This document shows positions 17,944-25,988 of a DNA stretch of 64,000 bases, piece by piece. Under the pieces are notes generated by a model that saw only the letters and a list, made by a program, of their open reading frames with translations, did not search any database and was not told the DNA's origin. The translations under genes were made by a program, and so were the position numbers. Origin of the DNA: PMNU01 sp035479875 (GTDB taxonomy: Bacteria; Patescibacteriota; Saccharimonadia; Saccharimonadales; UBA4665); assembly GCA_035479875.1 (NCBI GenBank), contig DATIIH010000001.1, positions 62,001 to 126,000 on the forward strand, written 5' to 3'. The first letter of the stretch is position 1, and each line of letters starts with the position of its first letter.

Positions 17944-18630
17944 CTAGTAGGAGACTGACTCTAAAATCTTTTCTGCAGTTGCAAAGTCAGAATTTGCGGC
18001 AAACTGGGCCGGTGTCTCAGCTTGATACGCTAGCTCTGAATCCAGCATGCTGATACCCCTAAAACTGGTATGTACACCCGTACGTGAGGGCGACGGGATG
18101 TAGTAGGTAGAATCAGGGAGCGCCAATATCAGCGCGTTACCCTTTCCGTTGTCTAGTTTGTACACAACCGTCTCCAGGTTGGTCTCACCTAAGTTATTGA
18201 CCCTAAATCCTGTCGAGCTAGTCACTTGTACGCAGTCTGTGCATGCCGTAGCTGGTTGGCCGCCGCTCTGCACGTCCCGGCCACTGTAGCTATCTATAGT
18301 GAAGTGGAACGTAGAGCTATCAATAGTTATGTGCTCTACGTTGTCCTTTGTCCCCAACGCCTCGCCGTACGTCCAATCCGCCGGGTATTTAATCGAGAAA
18401 TTCGCACGCGGCGAAGTGGCCACCTTCCAACCCGTGTATGGATCGTCAGGGTGAGTAACATTGTTTGCGGCGCTTTTTGGCGTGCTCGACGCAGTATTAC
18501 TCGCGTTCTTAACGGCCTTTTCGCTGCTCTTGTGCCACACATACCATCCGCCGAAGCCAAAAGCTATCACAACGAACAGTGCAACCAGTACAACAATTAC
18601 CGAAGAGCCTTGAGACTTTTTATGTGTCAT
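17944..18630 (-). CDS. Membrane-anchored protein, paralogue of the 19223 product
   Basis: A 228-aa protein: short cytosolic head, one span (SVIVVLVALFVVIAFGFGGWYVWHKS), a Ser/Thr/Ala linker, then an extracytoplasmic domain with YTGWKVATS, FSIKYPADWTYG and a strand-rich body with a CTDC pair. The YPxDW element resembles PsbP-like lipoproteins. It shares the GFGGWYVWHKS, Y-x-GWK and YPxDW landmarks with the gene at 19223, on the far side of an XRE regulator. AAGGATA lies 11 bases before ATG; a TATAAG hexamer five bases before it could instead give a leaderless start. Function unknown. Confidence 0.7.
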   Translation of the reverse strand: MTHKKSQGSSVIVVLVALFVVIAFGFGGWYVWHKSSEKAVKNASNTASSTPKSAANNVTHPDDPYTGWKVATSPRANFSIKYPADWTYGEALGTKDNVEHITIDSSTFHFTIDSYSGRDVQSGGQPATACTDCVQVTSSTGFRVNNLGETNLETVVYKLDNGKGNALILALPDSTYYIPSPSRTGVHTSFRGISMLDSELAYQAETPAQFAANSDFATAEKILESVSY

Positions 18631-18671
18631 GGGCGCTTATATCCTTATTAATTAGTTACTATACGGTACGC

Positions 18672-18690
18672 TATATCCTCCCTGGATATA
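18672..18690. promoter_or_regulatory. Inverted-repeat operator candidate between XRE gene and membrane protein gene
   Basis: TATATCC-TCCCT-GGATATA is a perfect 7-bp dyad with a 5-bp spacer. A second, imperfect copy (GATAGCC ... GGATATT) lies at about 18706-18727. Both sit in the divergent region between 18630 (minus) and 18804 (plus), where an autoregulating XRE protein would bind. Confidence 0.5.
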
Positions 18691-18803
18691 TCTAGTGCAT
18701 GTTACCGATAGCCCTCCTATGGATATTACTTATGTCAGCAATATAGCACATGCTCTTACAATTGTCAGTGGTGAGTTATTCGGCGTGACCCTACGCTGAC
18801 AAG

Positions 18804-19031
18804 ATGAAGTCTAAATCTGTCGAAGCCGTGTATGCCGAGCTTGGCAAACGCATAACTGGAGCCCGCAAAGCGCGCCATATGTCCCAGGAGCAACTGGCCG
18901 CAGCCAGTGACATCGACCGTTCGCATATGGGCTTTATTGAGCAAGGCCGGCGTAAGCCCACCGTGGCAACGCTGTACAAAATAGCGAAGTCGCTCCACAT
19001 GAGCTTAGAGGATTTGTTCAAAGGCCTATAA
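18804..19031 (+). CDS. XRE-family (Cro/CI) HTH transcriptional regulator, 75 aa
   Basis: The protein is essentially one HTH_3 domain: LGKRITGARKARHMSQEQLA, the recognition helix region ASDIDRSHMGFIEQGRRKP, and TLYKIAKSLHMSLEDL. It has no effector domain, so it may act as a constitutive repressor or respond to a partner. It is divergent from the 17944 gene and upstream of the paralogous 19223 gene, with a dyad operator candidate nearby. A TACGCT hexamer six bases before ATG supports a leaderless start. Confidence 0.9.
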   Translation: MKSKSVEAVYAELGKRITGARKARHMSQEQLAAASDIDRSHMGFIEQGRRKPTVATLYKIAKSLHMSLEDLFKGL

Positions 19032-19222
19032 ATTGCGCGGGGCCGGCTGCTAAACGTCTTCGTCTAAATTATCAATGCTAATCTGACGTCGGCAGCATAG
19101 TAGCCCCGGCAGGGGTCGATTTACAATACCCGCTTAACAGATACACTCGTTGTAAAAAAGTAGGATAGTTGCCCTTACAAATGCCATAGACAGGGCAGGC
19201 GCTTTTATTTATACTGCGCGAT

Positions 19223-19942
19223 ATGAAACGCAACCAAAAGGGTTTTGGCGCGATAGGGATACTAGTTATTGTGGTGGTGGCCCTGGCAGGCTTCGGCGGA
19301 TGGTATGTGTGGCATAAGAGTGGCGACCAAGCAGCTCAAACGCCGGTAACGCAATCCTCATCAAAGAAGACTGCCGAGACACCCGTACGGGCCACTCAGA
19401 CGCCCGTTGACTCTTATGTGGGTTGGAAAACGTATTGCGACAATGTGTATCACTATTGTTTTAGGTATCCGAGCGATTGGTCGTTGGGCGGTTCAACGGT
19501 CGCGGCCGGGTTTTGTGATGTAGGTGAGGCAGCAGTGTTTAGGCCTGACGATAATGCCGCGGTGAGTTATACCAACGCTAATAATAAGGATGGGTCGGCT
19601 CCAGCGTTTACCACTGTGAGCATAGATAAACCCGTCGCGGCTAACCAGGATTTAACGATCGTTGGTGGCTATTTCTACTACAACAACAGCGGTAAGTACT
19701 TTGCTGTGTATGATGTCGTGGATACATCAACGCTGACGAGTTATCCATTGACGGTCGGGCAAGCGTCGCCGTTTCCGCAAACACCGAGATTTACGGATTT
19801 AGGTACAGGTACGCAAAGGTGTACGGGTAGTTTGTTCGCTCAGTCGGTGTTTTCTGATGCAGCATCTGCTAAAGCGTGGTTTGCATCATCGGATGCAAAG
19901 ACGAGCTTACAAATCCTCAAGTCGTTTTATTACGATCAGTAA
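19223..19942 (+). CDS. Membrane-anchored protein with pilin-like N-terminus
   Basis: A 239-aa protein. The N-terminus (MKRNQKGFGAIGILVIVV, then GGWYVWHKS) has the basic-GF-hydrophobic look of type IV pilins but lacks the Glu at position +5. A Thr/Lys/Pro linker and an extracytoplasmic domain follow, with YVGWKTYCDNVYHYC, FRYPSDWSLGG and four to five cysteines. Paralogue of the 17944 gene. TATACT at 19210-19215, seven bases before ATG, gives a leaderless mRNA. Function unknown; a surface sensor or minor pilin is possible. Confidence 0.7.
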   Translation: MKRNQKGFGAIGILVIVVVALAGFGGWYVWHKSGDQAAQTPVTQSSSKKTAETPVRATQTPVDSYVGWKTYCDNVYHYCFRYPSDWSLGGSTVAAGFCDVGEAAVFRPDDNAAVSYTNANNKDGSAPAFTTVSIDKPVAANQDLTIVGGYFYYNNSGKYFAVYDVVDTSTLTSYPLTVGQASPFPQTPRFTDLGTGTQRCTGSLFAQSVFSDAASAKAWFASSDAKTSLQILKSFYYDQ

Positions 19943-19968
19943 TTTGCATCGGCCTGGCCAGGTACAAT

Positions 19969-20640
19969 TTATTTCTTCTTAGCGAGTACCAGCGTCCACG
20001 GCAGTGGGTTACGGGCTTGCTCCACCGGCCCAAACTGTTTAGTTACAAAACGCTGAATGCCCAGTGACGACCAGCGGTTGAGGTGCCCCGGCGTGTTGCC
20101 GAGTGCCCCTAGATACTTGCCGCGAGCCATGTTCAGCGCGCGCCACAGTGGTTCGCGCGGCACGCCCAACACCAGCACGCCGTTCTTCTTTAAAATCCGG
20201 GCAAGCTCCTGGAGCGCTTGGTCGGGATAATCGAGGTGCTCTAAAACTTCTAGCAAAAAAATCATGTCGAACTCACCATCTTTATGCTTGGTCTCGTAGA
20301 TACTCTCCTCGATGATCTTGACACCTGGGTTGAGCTTGCGGGCACGCGGCACCATCTCTTTGACATATTCAGAAGCCGACAGCTCAACTGATTTAGGAAG
20401 CATGGCACGCAGCCGCTGGGTAGAGAAGCCTTCGCCGCAGCCAATCTCAATCGCTTTGGCCCCCTTACGGCCAGTAACACCGCTCACAAACGTGAGGTCT
20501 TCGACATGCTTAAAATAATTATCGAGTAGCTTAGCGCCGATCTTGCCTTGACCTTCTTCGGTATATTTGTGGGCAAAATCTTCGACCTCGGGGGTTGCGC
20601 GTAGGGCCTGTTTTGTTGGAGCAGTTCTTTTTTGTGCCAT
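19969..20640 (-). CDS. Class I SAM-dependent methyltransferase
   Basis: A 223-aa protein with motif I AIEIGCGEGFSTQRL, post-motif FDMIFLLEVLEHLDYPDQAL and VLVLGVPREPLW, typical of the UbiE/Coq5-like Methyltransf_11 group. The N-terminal 60 residues are helical. Substrate unknown; lipids or polyprenyl compounds are common for this type. AAGGAAG lies just before ATG, below a strong leader hairpin (20651-20669); TATACT at 20692-20697 (minus strand) is the likely -10. Confidence 0.85.
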   Translation of the reverse strand: MAQKRTAPTKQALRATPEVEDFAHKYTEEGQGKIGAKLLDNYFKHVEDLTFVSGVTGRKGAKAIEIGCGEGFSTQRLRAMLPKSVELSASEYVKEMVPRARKLNPGVKIIEESIYETKHKDGEFDMIFLLEVLEHLDYPDQALQELARILKKNGVLVLGVPREPLWRALNMARGKYLGALGNTPGHLNRWSSLGIQRFVTKQFGPVEQARNPLPWTLVLAKKK

Positions 20641-20650
20641 AACTTCCTTT

Positions 20651-20669
20651 GCTGCCGGGGGCCGGCAGC
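20651..20669 (-). promoter_or_regulatory. Leader hairpin in the methyltransferase mRNA
   Basis: GCTGCCGG and CCGGCAGC form an 8-bp GC-rich stem with a 3-nt loop, ending about three bases before the Shine-Dalgarno. It could affect translation or protect the 5' end. Confidence 0.45.
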
Positions 20670-20777
20670 CTCAATTTATCTAATACCCCATAGTATACAA
20701 CGGAGATGGACAATTGCTGCAGTCCCGCCGGCTGGCAAATATGGGCAGCAAGTGCTATACTATAAGGAGTAAATCAT

Positions 20778-20835
20778 TCTACACTCTAGCTTAAAACGCA
20801 TAGTGTAGAAGAGGTAACACTGCTGCCTAGCAGCA
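20778..20835 (+). promoter_or_regulatory. Structured 5' leader of the 20851 gene
   Basis: Downstream of TATACT (20756-20761) the leader holds two perfect hairpins: TTCTACACT/AGTGTAGAA (20778-20786 with 20802-20810, 15-nt loop) and TGCTG/CAGCA (20821-20825 with 20831-20835). An 80-nt structured leader is exceptional in a window where most mRNAs look leaderless. Confidence 0.5.
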
Positions 20836-20850
20836 AGGCGAGAGACGCGT

Positions 20851-21348
20851 ATGAAACATCCAATCGGGGACAGTAGCAACGGTGTTACGGTATGCGTCGA
20901 CCTCATCCGTTCCAAAGCCGCAGCGCACATTGCTCAACAGCCGCACCTGCTCGGTTTAATCAGAGAGGCGGTCTCCAAAACAACAGTTCGCGGCCCACAG
21001 ATGAGCATTGAACACGACATGGGTCGCGCCATCGGCTACAACTTTGTGATTCCTACCACCGAAAAGCATACCATCCTCTACGCCCGCATGGTGCACGACG
21101 AGCTGTACACACGCTTTGTAAAGAATGGCCAGCCGCAGCCCACGCAGTACATCACGATTATCCTTACACGAAGCGAGACAGGCGACAGCTACGAGCTACA
21201 AGACGCCTGGATTGGCCGTGTGAGTCCGCCACGCCCGGGCAGCCAGCACGAAACACCAGCCAGCAAGTCATACTGGTCGACGCATGCGCATATACTTAAT
21301 AATGAGTCCCTGCAGCTTCGCACGGTAACCAAAACCTGTCCATATTAA
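20851..21348 (+). CDS. Hypothetical protein, 165 aa
   Basis: Not recognised. Soluble, mixed alpha/beta. Distinctive segments are QYITIILTRSETGDSYELQ, AWIGRVSPPRPGSQ and KSYWSTHAHIL. The pattern of strands followed by an AWIGR/PRPG loop and a W-x-x-HA end recalls small RNase-like toxin or effector domains, but no confident match can be made from memory. It has a long structured leader and is followed 18 bases later by a 19-residue Lys-rich gene. Confidence 0.6.
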   Translation: MKHPIGDSSNGVTVCVDLIRSKAAAHIAQQPHLLGLIREAVSKTTVRGPQMSIEHDMGRAIGYNFVIPTTEKHTILYARMVHDELYTRFVKNGQPQPTQYITIILTRSETGDSYELQDAWIGRVSPPRPGSQHETPASKSYWSTHAHILNNESLQLRTVTKTCPY

Positions 21349-21366
21349 AAAATAAAAGGAGTCATT

Positions 21367-21426
21367 ATGGCCAAAGGCCTATCCCACAAAAAAGAAGCCA
21401 AGAAGAAAAAAGCTCCCAAGGTTTAA
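21367..21426 (+). CDS. 19-residue lysine-rich miniprotein
   Basis: A tiny frame encoding MAKGLSHKKEAKKKKAPKV, with AAAAGGAG seven bases before ATG. The opening MAKG and the run of Lys/Glu residues look like the short, very basic MAKGxxxKKExKKK proteins annotated in many bacteria. The protein would bind nucleic acid non-specifically, if anything. Expression is supported only by the ribosome site and codon-level plausibility. Confidence 0.5.
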   Translation: MAKGLSHKKEAKKKKAPKV

Positions 21427-21445
21427 AGACGCCCGGCACCGTAGG

Positions 21446-21805
21446 CTACTCGGCGAATACCAGCGCTACGGCCATACAGGCCAAACCGACGTCCCGGAAG
21501 GTAATGAGCAAGTTACCCGTATTAAACGCAACGATGCCGGCAAGCGTCAGCGCGCACAACGCCGCGCAGTATTTGAGGTATGTACCGGTAAGCAGCCAGG
21601 CGGCAAGCAGCAGCTCGTAAATGGCTAGTAGCCGCACGGCGGTGTCGGCGCCAACAAAATTGGTAGCAAAGCTTGGCAAATAGCCGGCCCACTGCAGCGG
21701 GTGTACGAGCGACATAACGGCAGCGTAGCCAAACACGAAGGCCAGGCCTATACGCAATATCCAGATTGATAGTTTGGGATTGGATAAATTCTTAACGCGA
21801 ATCAT
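21446..21805 (-). CDS. DoxX-family membrane protein
   Basis: A 119-aa protein with four spans (LSIWILRIGLAFVFGYAA; AVRLLAIYELLLAAWLL; YCAALCALTLAGIVAF; VGLACMAVALVFA) and the RIGLAFVFGYAA opening typical of DoxX/DUF417-like proteins, which are linked to thiol stress or quinone metabolism. AAGGATAA precedes ATG, and TATAAT (minus strand, 21827-21832) lies about 22 bases upstream. Confidence 0.75.
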   Translation of the reverse strand: MIRVKNLSNPKLSIWILRIGLAFVFGYAAVMSLVHPLQWAGYLPSFATNFVGADTAVRLLAIYELLLAAWLLTGTYLKYCAALCALTLAGIVAFNTGNLLITFRDVGLACMAVALVFAE

Positions 21806-21855
21806 GAGTAATTATCCTTACGTTTAATTATAGCGGACTATGGCCAACTTTGGCA

Positions 21856-22131
21856 TTACCGAGTCATGTCTACCAAAGTCCACGAGCGTGCGCCGTTATC
21901 AAAGGTCAGGCGGTAGTCACGCTGGCCATCGGTCATGTCAAAGATTTCGAACAGCTGGGCGCCTTTGTGCACCATCAGGCGCAGCCCGTCCATAAAGGTA
22001 TATTCGTGGCCGTCAAATTCCATGCGGCGCGGGTAGCTTTTGAGCTGGCGCTCGGCGCGAGCAAAGTATAGCTCTGGCACGTTAACTTCTTTATTGATGG
22101 TGATGCGGCGGGTCGTAAATTGAGAGTTCAT
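21856..22131 (-). CDS. Hypothetical protein, 91 aa
   Basis: Not recognised. Basic N-terminal strand (TTRRITINKEV), then RRMEFDGHEYTFMDGLRLMVHKGAQLFEI split over a central sheet, and WTLVDMTR at the end; a small beta-rich soluble domain. AGGAG lies about nine bases before ATG. Confidence 0.6.
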   Translation of the reverse strand: MNSQFTTRRITINKEVNVPELYFARAERQLKSYPRRMEFDGHEYTFMDGLRLMVHKGAQLFEIFDMTDGQRDYRLTFDNGARSWTLVDMTR

Positions 22132-22516
22132 AGGTCAAGCTCCTAGTGAAACTAAAGTTTATAAAGAGAAGGGCAGGGACGTGTAATCTTGCCTGGACGG
22201 ATAAAATAAGTGTTGCTGGCAGAATCTAACGTAACCGTCCGATACTGATTCCTACGGCCAAAACACTGGTTGCTTGAAGGGTTGGCAGTGACGAACGGCT
22301 AATGCATTAAGCGGCCGTAAGTGTGCTTCCCGGGTGTCTCTAAAAGCCTGTGGGTAGGAAGGCGGTTAAACGCCAGCACTCACATTGCTAATGTTTAGTA
22401 TATGCCTCTACTCGTTGACCTAGCAAGAGCCCTGGGCGTAGTGAAATCGACGCCAACTTGCTACCCGTGCTTTGTTCGCACGTGCTACTATTAAGACATA
22501 TGCGGATTGACAAGAC
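22132..22516. other. 385-bp non-coding stretch
   Basis: No open frame of note. It holds a short GGCG/CGCC hairpin (22361-22374) and a TACTAT hexamer (22486-22491) that is the likely -10 for the histidine kinase. I looked for RNase P RNA and tmRNA core motifs on both strands and did not find them. A small RNA cannot be excluded. Confidence 0.4.
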
Positions 22517-23866
22517 ATGCGACTGACGCCCGGCGGCAACAGAGACAATTTTAAGTTTTTAGCGATTGGCGTCTCGTTATTCATAATTATTGTGAGCGTG
22601 CTGAGCGGTATCGTGCTGGGTCAGGGCACGGCCACGCGCATCCGTACTCAACTTAACGAACGTAGTCAGTCAATCGCCGCAGCGCTCGGGCCACAGGAGG
22701 TCGGACTCCTAAAAGGTGAGGCGAGCGACGGCGGTACTCAGACATACAAAGACCTAAAGGTTACGCTGGCCAATGTCAAAAAGGGCAACCCCGACGCCCG
22801 CAGTGTGTACCTGATGGGTACGCACAACAGCGGTAAAAACGTATTTTTCTTTGTTGACTCCGAAGACCCTAGCAGCAGCCAGTACTCGCCAGCCGCTGAT
22901 CCATACGACGATGGCACCGACGCCGACCATACTATGTTCGTCACTCCCGGGCCATTTGTAGAAGGGCCGGTTAGTGACAGCTACGGCACGTTTATCTCTG
23001 GCTTGGCGCCCATTTATAAGCCCGGCACGCACGACGTGCTCGCCGTTTTGGGTATGGATGTCGATGCTAGCGACTACTGGAAGCAGATTATTTACAGTGG
23101 TATGGTGCCCGTGCTGGCGGGCGCAGTGGTGGTAGTGATTATCTTTGCCTTTGAGTCGATGCGGCGCCGCAACTTACAGCTCTTGGCCCTAAGGTCCGAG
23201 CTGGTGTCGCTTGCTTCGCATGAGCTTCGCAACCCGATTACCGGCATCCGTTGGGCGGCCGACTCACTCCGAAAAATGGTGGGCGACGATACTGCCGGCA
23301 AGATGGCTAAAGCGATCTATGACAGCGCGGTGCGCCTGCAATCCAGCACCGACGATATTTTGGAACTGTCGCACGCCATGAACAGCCGGGCGCTCAATCT
23401 AGTTCCTACTGATTTGTCTAAGCTGATGCGCGAGGTAGTAGAGATACAACAGCTCAGCGCTCAACAAAAAGCAGTAACCATTGAATTCTCTCCCTCGTGG
23501 CCAGCGCAGCTGATGGTCACCTGCGATGCCGACCAAATCAAGCGCGCCTTGCACAACGTAGTGAGTAACGCCATAAAATACACTGGTAACGCCACCACCG
23601 TCAGCATCTCATACAAATTCGAGGACAACATGCACAACATGATCATCACCGACCAAGGCATTGGTATACCCGAAACCGAACAAGCCAAAGTGTGGCGCGG
23701 CTTTTATCGCGCCAGCAACGCTGTGCGCAGTAACATTCCAGGTACTGGCCTTGGCCTGTACCTTGTAAAAGCAGTCTTTACGCGGCATGGTGGCCGTGTG
23801 AGCTTTACTTCGGTACAGAACCAAGGTAGCACGTTTATCTTGAGCCTACCTAACAGCAAGAAGTAG
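22517..23866 (+). CDS. Membrane sensor histidine kinase (orphan)
   Basis: A 449-aa protein: span at about 14-36, extracytoplasmic sensor domain (40-190) with a Cache-like end (VLGMDVDASDYWK), second span at 195-212, HisKA with SLASHELRNP (His235), then HATPase motifs NAIKYTG (N box), DQGIGIP (G1) and GTGLGLYLVK (G2). It autophosphorylates on His and passes phosphate to a response regulator; none is adjacent, so the partner may be the stand-alone receiver at 57037 or lie elsewhere. A TACTAT box about 25 bases upstream gives a short leader. Confidence 0.9.
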   Translation: MRLTPGGNRDNFKFLAIGVSLFIIIVSVLSGIVLGQGTATRIRTQLNERSQSIAAALGPQEVGLLKGEASDGGTQTYKDLKVTLANVKKGNPDARSVYLMGTHNSGKNVFFFVDSEDPSSSQYSPAADPYDDGTDADHTMFVTPGPFVEGPVSDSYGTFISGLAPIYKPGTHDVLAVLGMDVDASDYWKQIIYSGMVPVLAGAVVVVIIFAFESMRRRNLQLLALRSELVSLASHELRNPITGIRWAADSLRKMVGDDTAGKMAKAIYDSAVRLQSSTDDILELSHAMNSRALNLVPTDLSKLMREVVEIQQLSAQQKAVTIEFSPSWPAQLMVTCDADQIKRALHNVVSNAIKYTGNATTVSISYKFEDNMHNMIITDQGIGIPETEQAKVWRGFYRASNAVRSNIPGTGLGLYLVKAVFTRHGGRVSFTSVQNQGSTFILSLPNSKK

Positions 23867-23875
23867 GGGGACAAG

Positions 23876-24229
23876 TTATGAGCTGGCCGGCAACGGTTCA
23901 GCCTGGGTGCACGATAGTTGGCCCACAAGTGCGGCAATATCGTTGTGCACTTGATACTTGCCGGTACACGTCTCCGCCATGCCGGTTTGGTCCTGGCTTT
24001 GGAAAGTCACCGTATTAGCGTCGAGATCTACTAACATGTGGCTGACTACTCGTCCAGGAGTGAGTTGACTGGTAAGCTCTTCGTTGTAGAGCTGGCCACG
24101 CTCGACTTTGGCATCGGTATCTGCCCCCCACTTACCAAAGTCGCCGCCGATAGCAAAAGACGCAATACCCACTAAAAGAACCGTGATGCCAGAGAACCCA
24201 ATACGGTTGCCGCTATTTTCGTAACTCAT
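23876..24229 (-). CDS. Membrane-anchored hypothetical protein, 117 aa
   Basis: One N-terminal span (IGFSGITVLLVGIASFAIGG) is followed by an outer domain with the pattern HMLVDLDANTVTFQSQDQ and two cysteines in the last third. AGGAGG nine bases before the ATG at 24229 fixes the start; a longer frame to 24406 would add a non-homologous-looking tail across the esterase promoter region. Convergent with the kinase gene. Function unknown. Confidence 0.6.
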   Translation of the reverse strand: MSYENSGNRIGFSGITVLLVGIASFAIGGDFGKWGADTDAKVERGQLYNEELTSQLTPGRVVSHMLVDLDANTVTFQSQDQTGMAETCTGKYQVHNDIAALVGQLSCTQAEPLPASS

Positions 24230-24498
24230 ATAAAAACGCCTCCTAGCGTATATAGGGTTAAACATTCGCCTTAGTGTGCGATTGCTTAGCTCTAACGCGG
24301 AGGCTCTGTTTAAAGGAGTCGCTTCGTCTTGGGCAATGCTGTTTCGGTGAACCGCTCCATAGTCACTGGATGCTAACGGAGGGCCAGAGTCTCTCGACTC
24401 CTGCATATACTATACCATCTTCCGTCAATAGCACACATGCACATCTGTGGGATAGAGTAGGTGCATTTTTTAACAGTTATCCATATAATAACTTGGAC

Positions 24499-25932
24499 AT
24501 GAACTTGCTGAGTACGAACATACTGCTTGTAATATGCTGCCTAACGACTGGGCTGATGCTCTTAGTAGCACAAAGTATTATCCGCGCAAAACGAGCAGCG
24601 CTAGCCAAGGCCAAACCGCGCAAAAAGAAAAAGCCAAGTAAGACCAAAAAACCGGCCAAGCTGAGCATACGCAAACGTGCGGTGTTAAAGAGTAGGGCCG
24701 CAGCGCACGCGGTGCGTATACACCAATACACTGAGTTGGCTCTGGCCATCACTAGCGGGCTGGCCTTGTCACTCATCAGCGTCTACATTGTGCGGCAATA
24801 TTTTGCGAGCGATCAGCTGCCGGCACTCCTCTGGCTCATGCTGCTCCCCATTGGCACTACGTTTAGCTACCTTGTTATCAGTTTCTGGCATACTTGGCAG
24901 CACATTTTATTGGCGCTGGCCGGGCTGGTATCGGCCGTCGCCTTTGGTGCGCTGCTCATCAACCAGTATTACGGTTATTACCCCACGCTAGACAGTCTGT
25001 TTGGTCGGACCAATAGCATCCAAACCATCGTGCTCCATGTGAACCCGACCGCGCCGGCGCTGCGCTCCGCCGAACTTACCGAAAACTCGTATGAGCCGGC
25101 TAACGACCAACCAGACGTAGGTAAGCTGTACAGCTTTGTTATTCCGGGCTCTAAATCCCATTTTGCCGGCCGACCGGCCGTGGCATACCTGCCGCCAGCC
25201 GCGCTGACCCGCGCCGCGCCGCAGCTGCCTGTGCTGATTTTATTAGCCGGCACGCCGGGCAGTCCCTTGGACTGGCTGTACGGCGGCGATCTCAAAACAA
25301 CGCTTGACCAATTTGCCGCGCGCCACAATGGCCTTGCTCCTATCGTCGTATTGGCCGACCAGAACGGCTCACAATTTGCCGACACCGAATGCGTCAACAG
25401 CCCACTCGGCAATGCCGAGACCTATCTAACCGAAGACGTGCCCAGCTATATTAAGGACAACTTTAATGTATCGGCAGCACCGTCAGAATGGGCCATTGGC
25501 GGCTTAAGCGACGGCGGCATGTGCGCGCTCTTAATGACGCTGCGGCATCCTACGCTCTTCCAAAGTTTCCTCGACTTTAGCGGCGAACCCGGCCCCGAGG
25601 TAGGCAACAAAGACACCACCATAGCGCGCCTGTTTGGCGGCTCGGCGGCAGTCTGGGCAGCACACGACCCCACAACGCTGCTTACCGGGCACAGCTATCC
25701 GACCCTCGGCGGCTGGTTTGGCATTGGCGACAGCGACTTACCAGGCCTAGTACAAGGGGAGAGAGCACTCTACACTGCGGCCCGCCAAGATGGCATCGCC
25801 GCCAGCATTGAGCTGGTGCCCGGCGGCCAACACACCTTTTACGTCTGGCGACAAAACCTGCAAGACTCTTTACCGTGGCTCGCTAACCGTATGGGTCTCA
25901 CCCTGTGCGAAACCAGCTGTAAACAGTTCTAA
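24499..25932 (+). CDS. Esterase (alpha/beta hydrolase, PF00756-like) fused to a membrane domain
   Basis: A 477-aa protein. The N-terminal 200 residues hold four spans, with a very basic cytosolic loop (KPRKKKKPSKTKKPAK) after the first. An outer esterase-D/antigen-85-like hydrolase follows: VLILLAGTPGSPLDW (oxyanion region), IGGLSDGGMCALLM (nucleophile Ser) and PGGQHTFYVW (catalytic His). Likely an ester hydrolase or acyltransferase acting at the cell surface. The start at 24499 is set by TATAAT at 24484-24489; the frame is open upstream to 24274, but that part overlaps the opposite gene's promoter. Confidence 0.75.
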   Translation: MNLLSTNILLVICCLTTGLMLLVAQSIIRAKRAALAKAKPRKKKKPSKTKKPAKLSIRKRAVLKSRAAAHAVRIHQYTELALAITSGLALSLISVYIVRQYFASDQLPALLWLMLLPIGTTFSYLVISFWHTWQHILLALAGLVSAVAFGALLINQYYGYYPTLDSLFGRTNSIQTIVLHVNPTAPALRSAELTENSYEPANDQPDVGKLYSFVIPGSKSHFAGRPAVAYLPPAALTRAAPQLPVLILLAGTPGSPLDWLYGGDLKTTLDQFAARHNGLAPIVVLADQNGSQFADTECVNSPLGNAETYLTEDVPSYIKDNFNVSAAPSEWAIGGLSDGGMCALLMTLRHPTLFQSFLDFSGEPGPEVGNKDTTIARLFGGSAAVWAAHDPTTLLTGHSYPTLGGWFGIGDSDLPGLVQGERALYTAARQDGIAASIELVPGGQHTFYVWRQNLQDSLPWLANRMGLTLCETSCKQF

Positions 25933-25988
25933 CACCTAAAAACACTCTTATAGGGATTTTCTTAAGTAAAAACCTTATAATGATGGAG

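Noticed and set aside
22132..22516. Possible RNase P RNA, tmRNA or 6S RNA
   Set aside because: Conserved core motifs of RNase P and tmRNA were not found on either strand, and no long 6S-like closed helix was seen.
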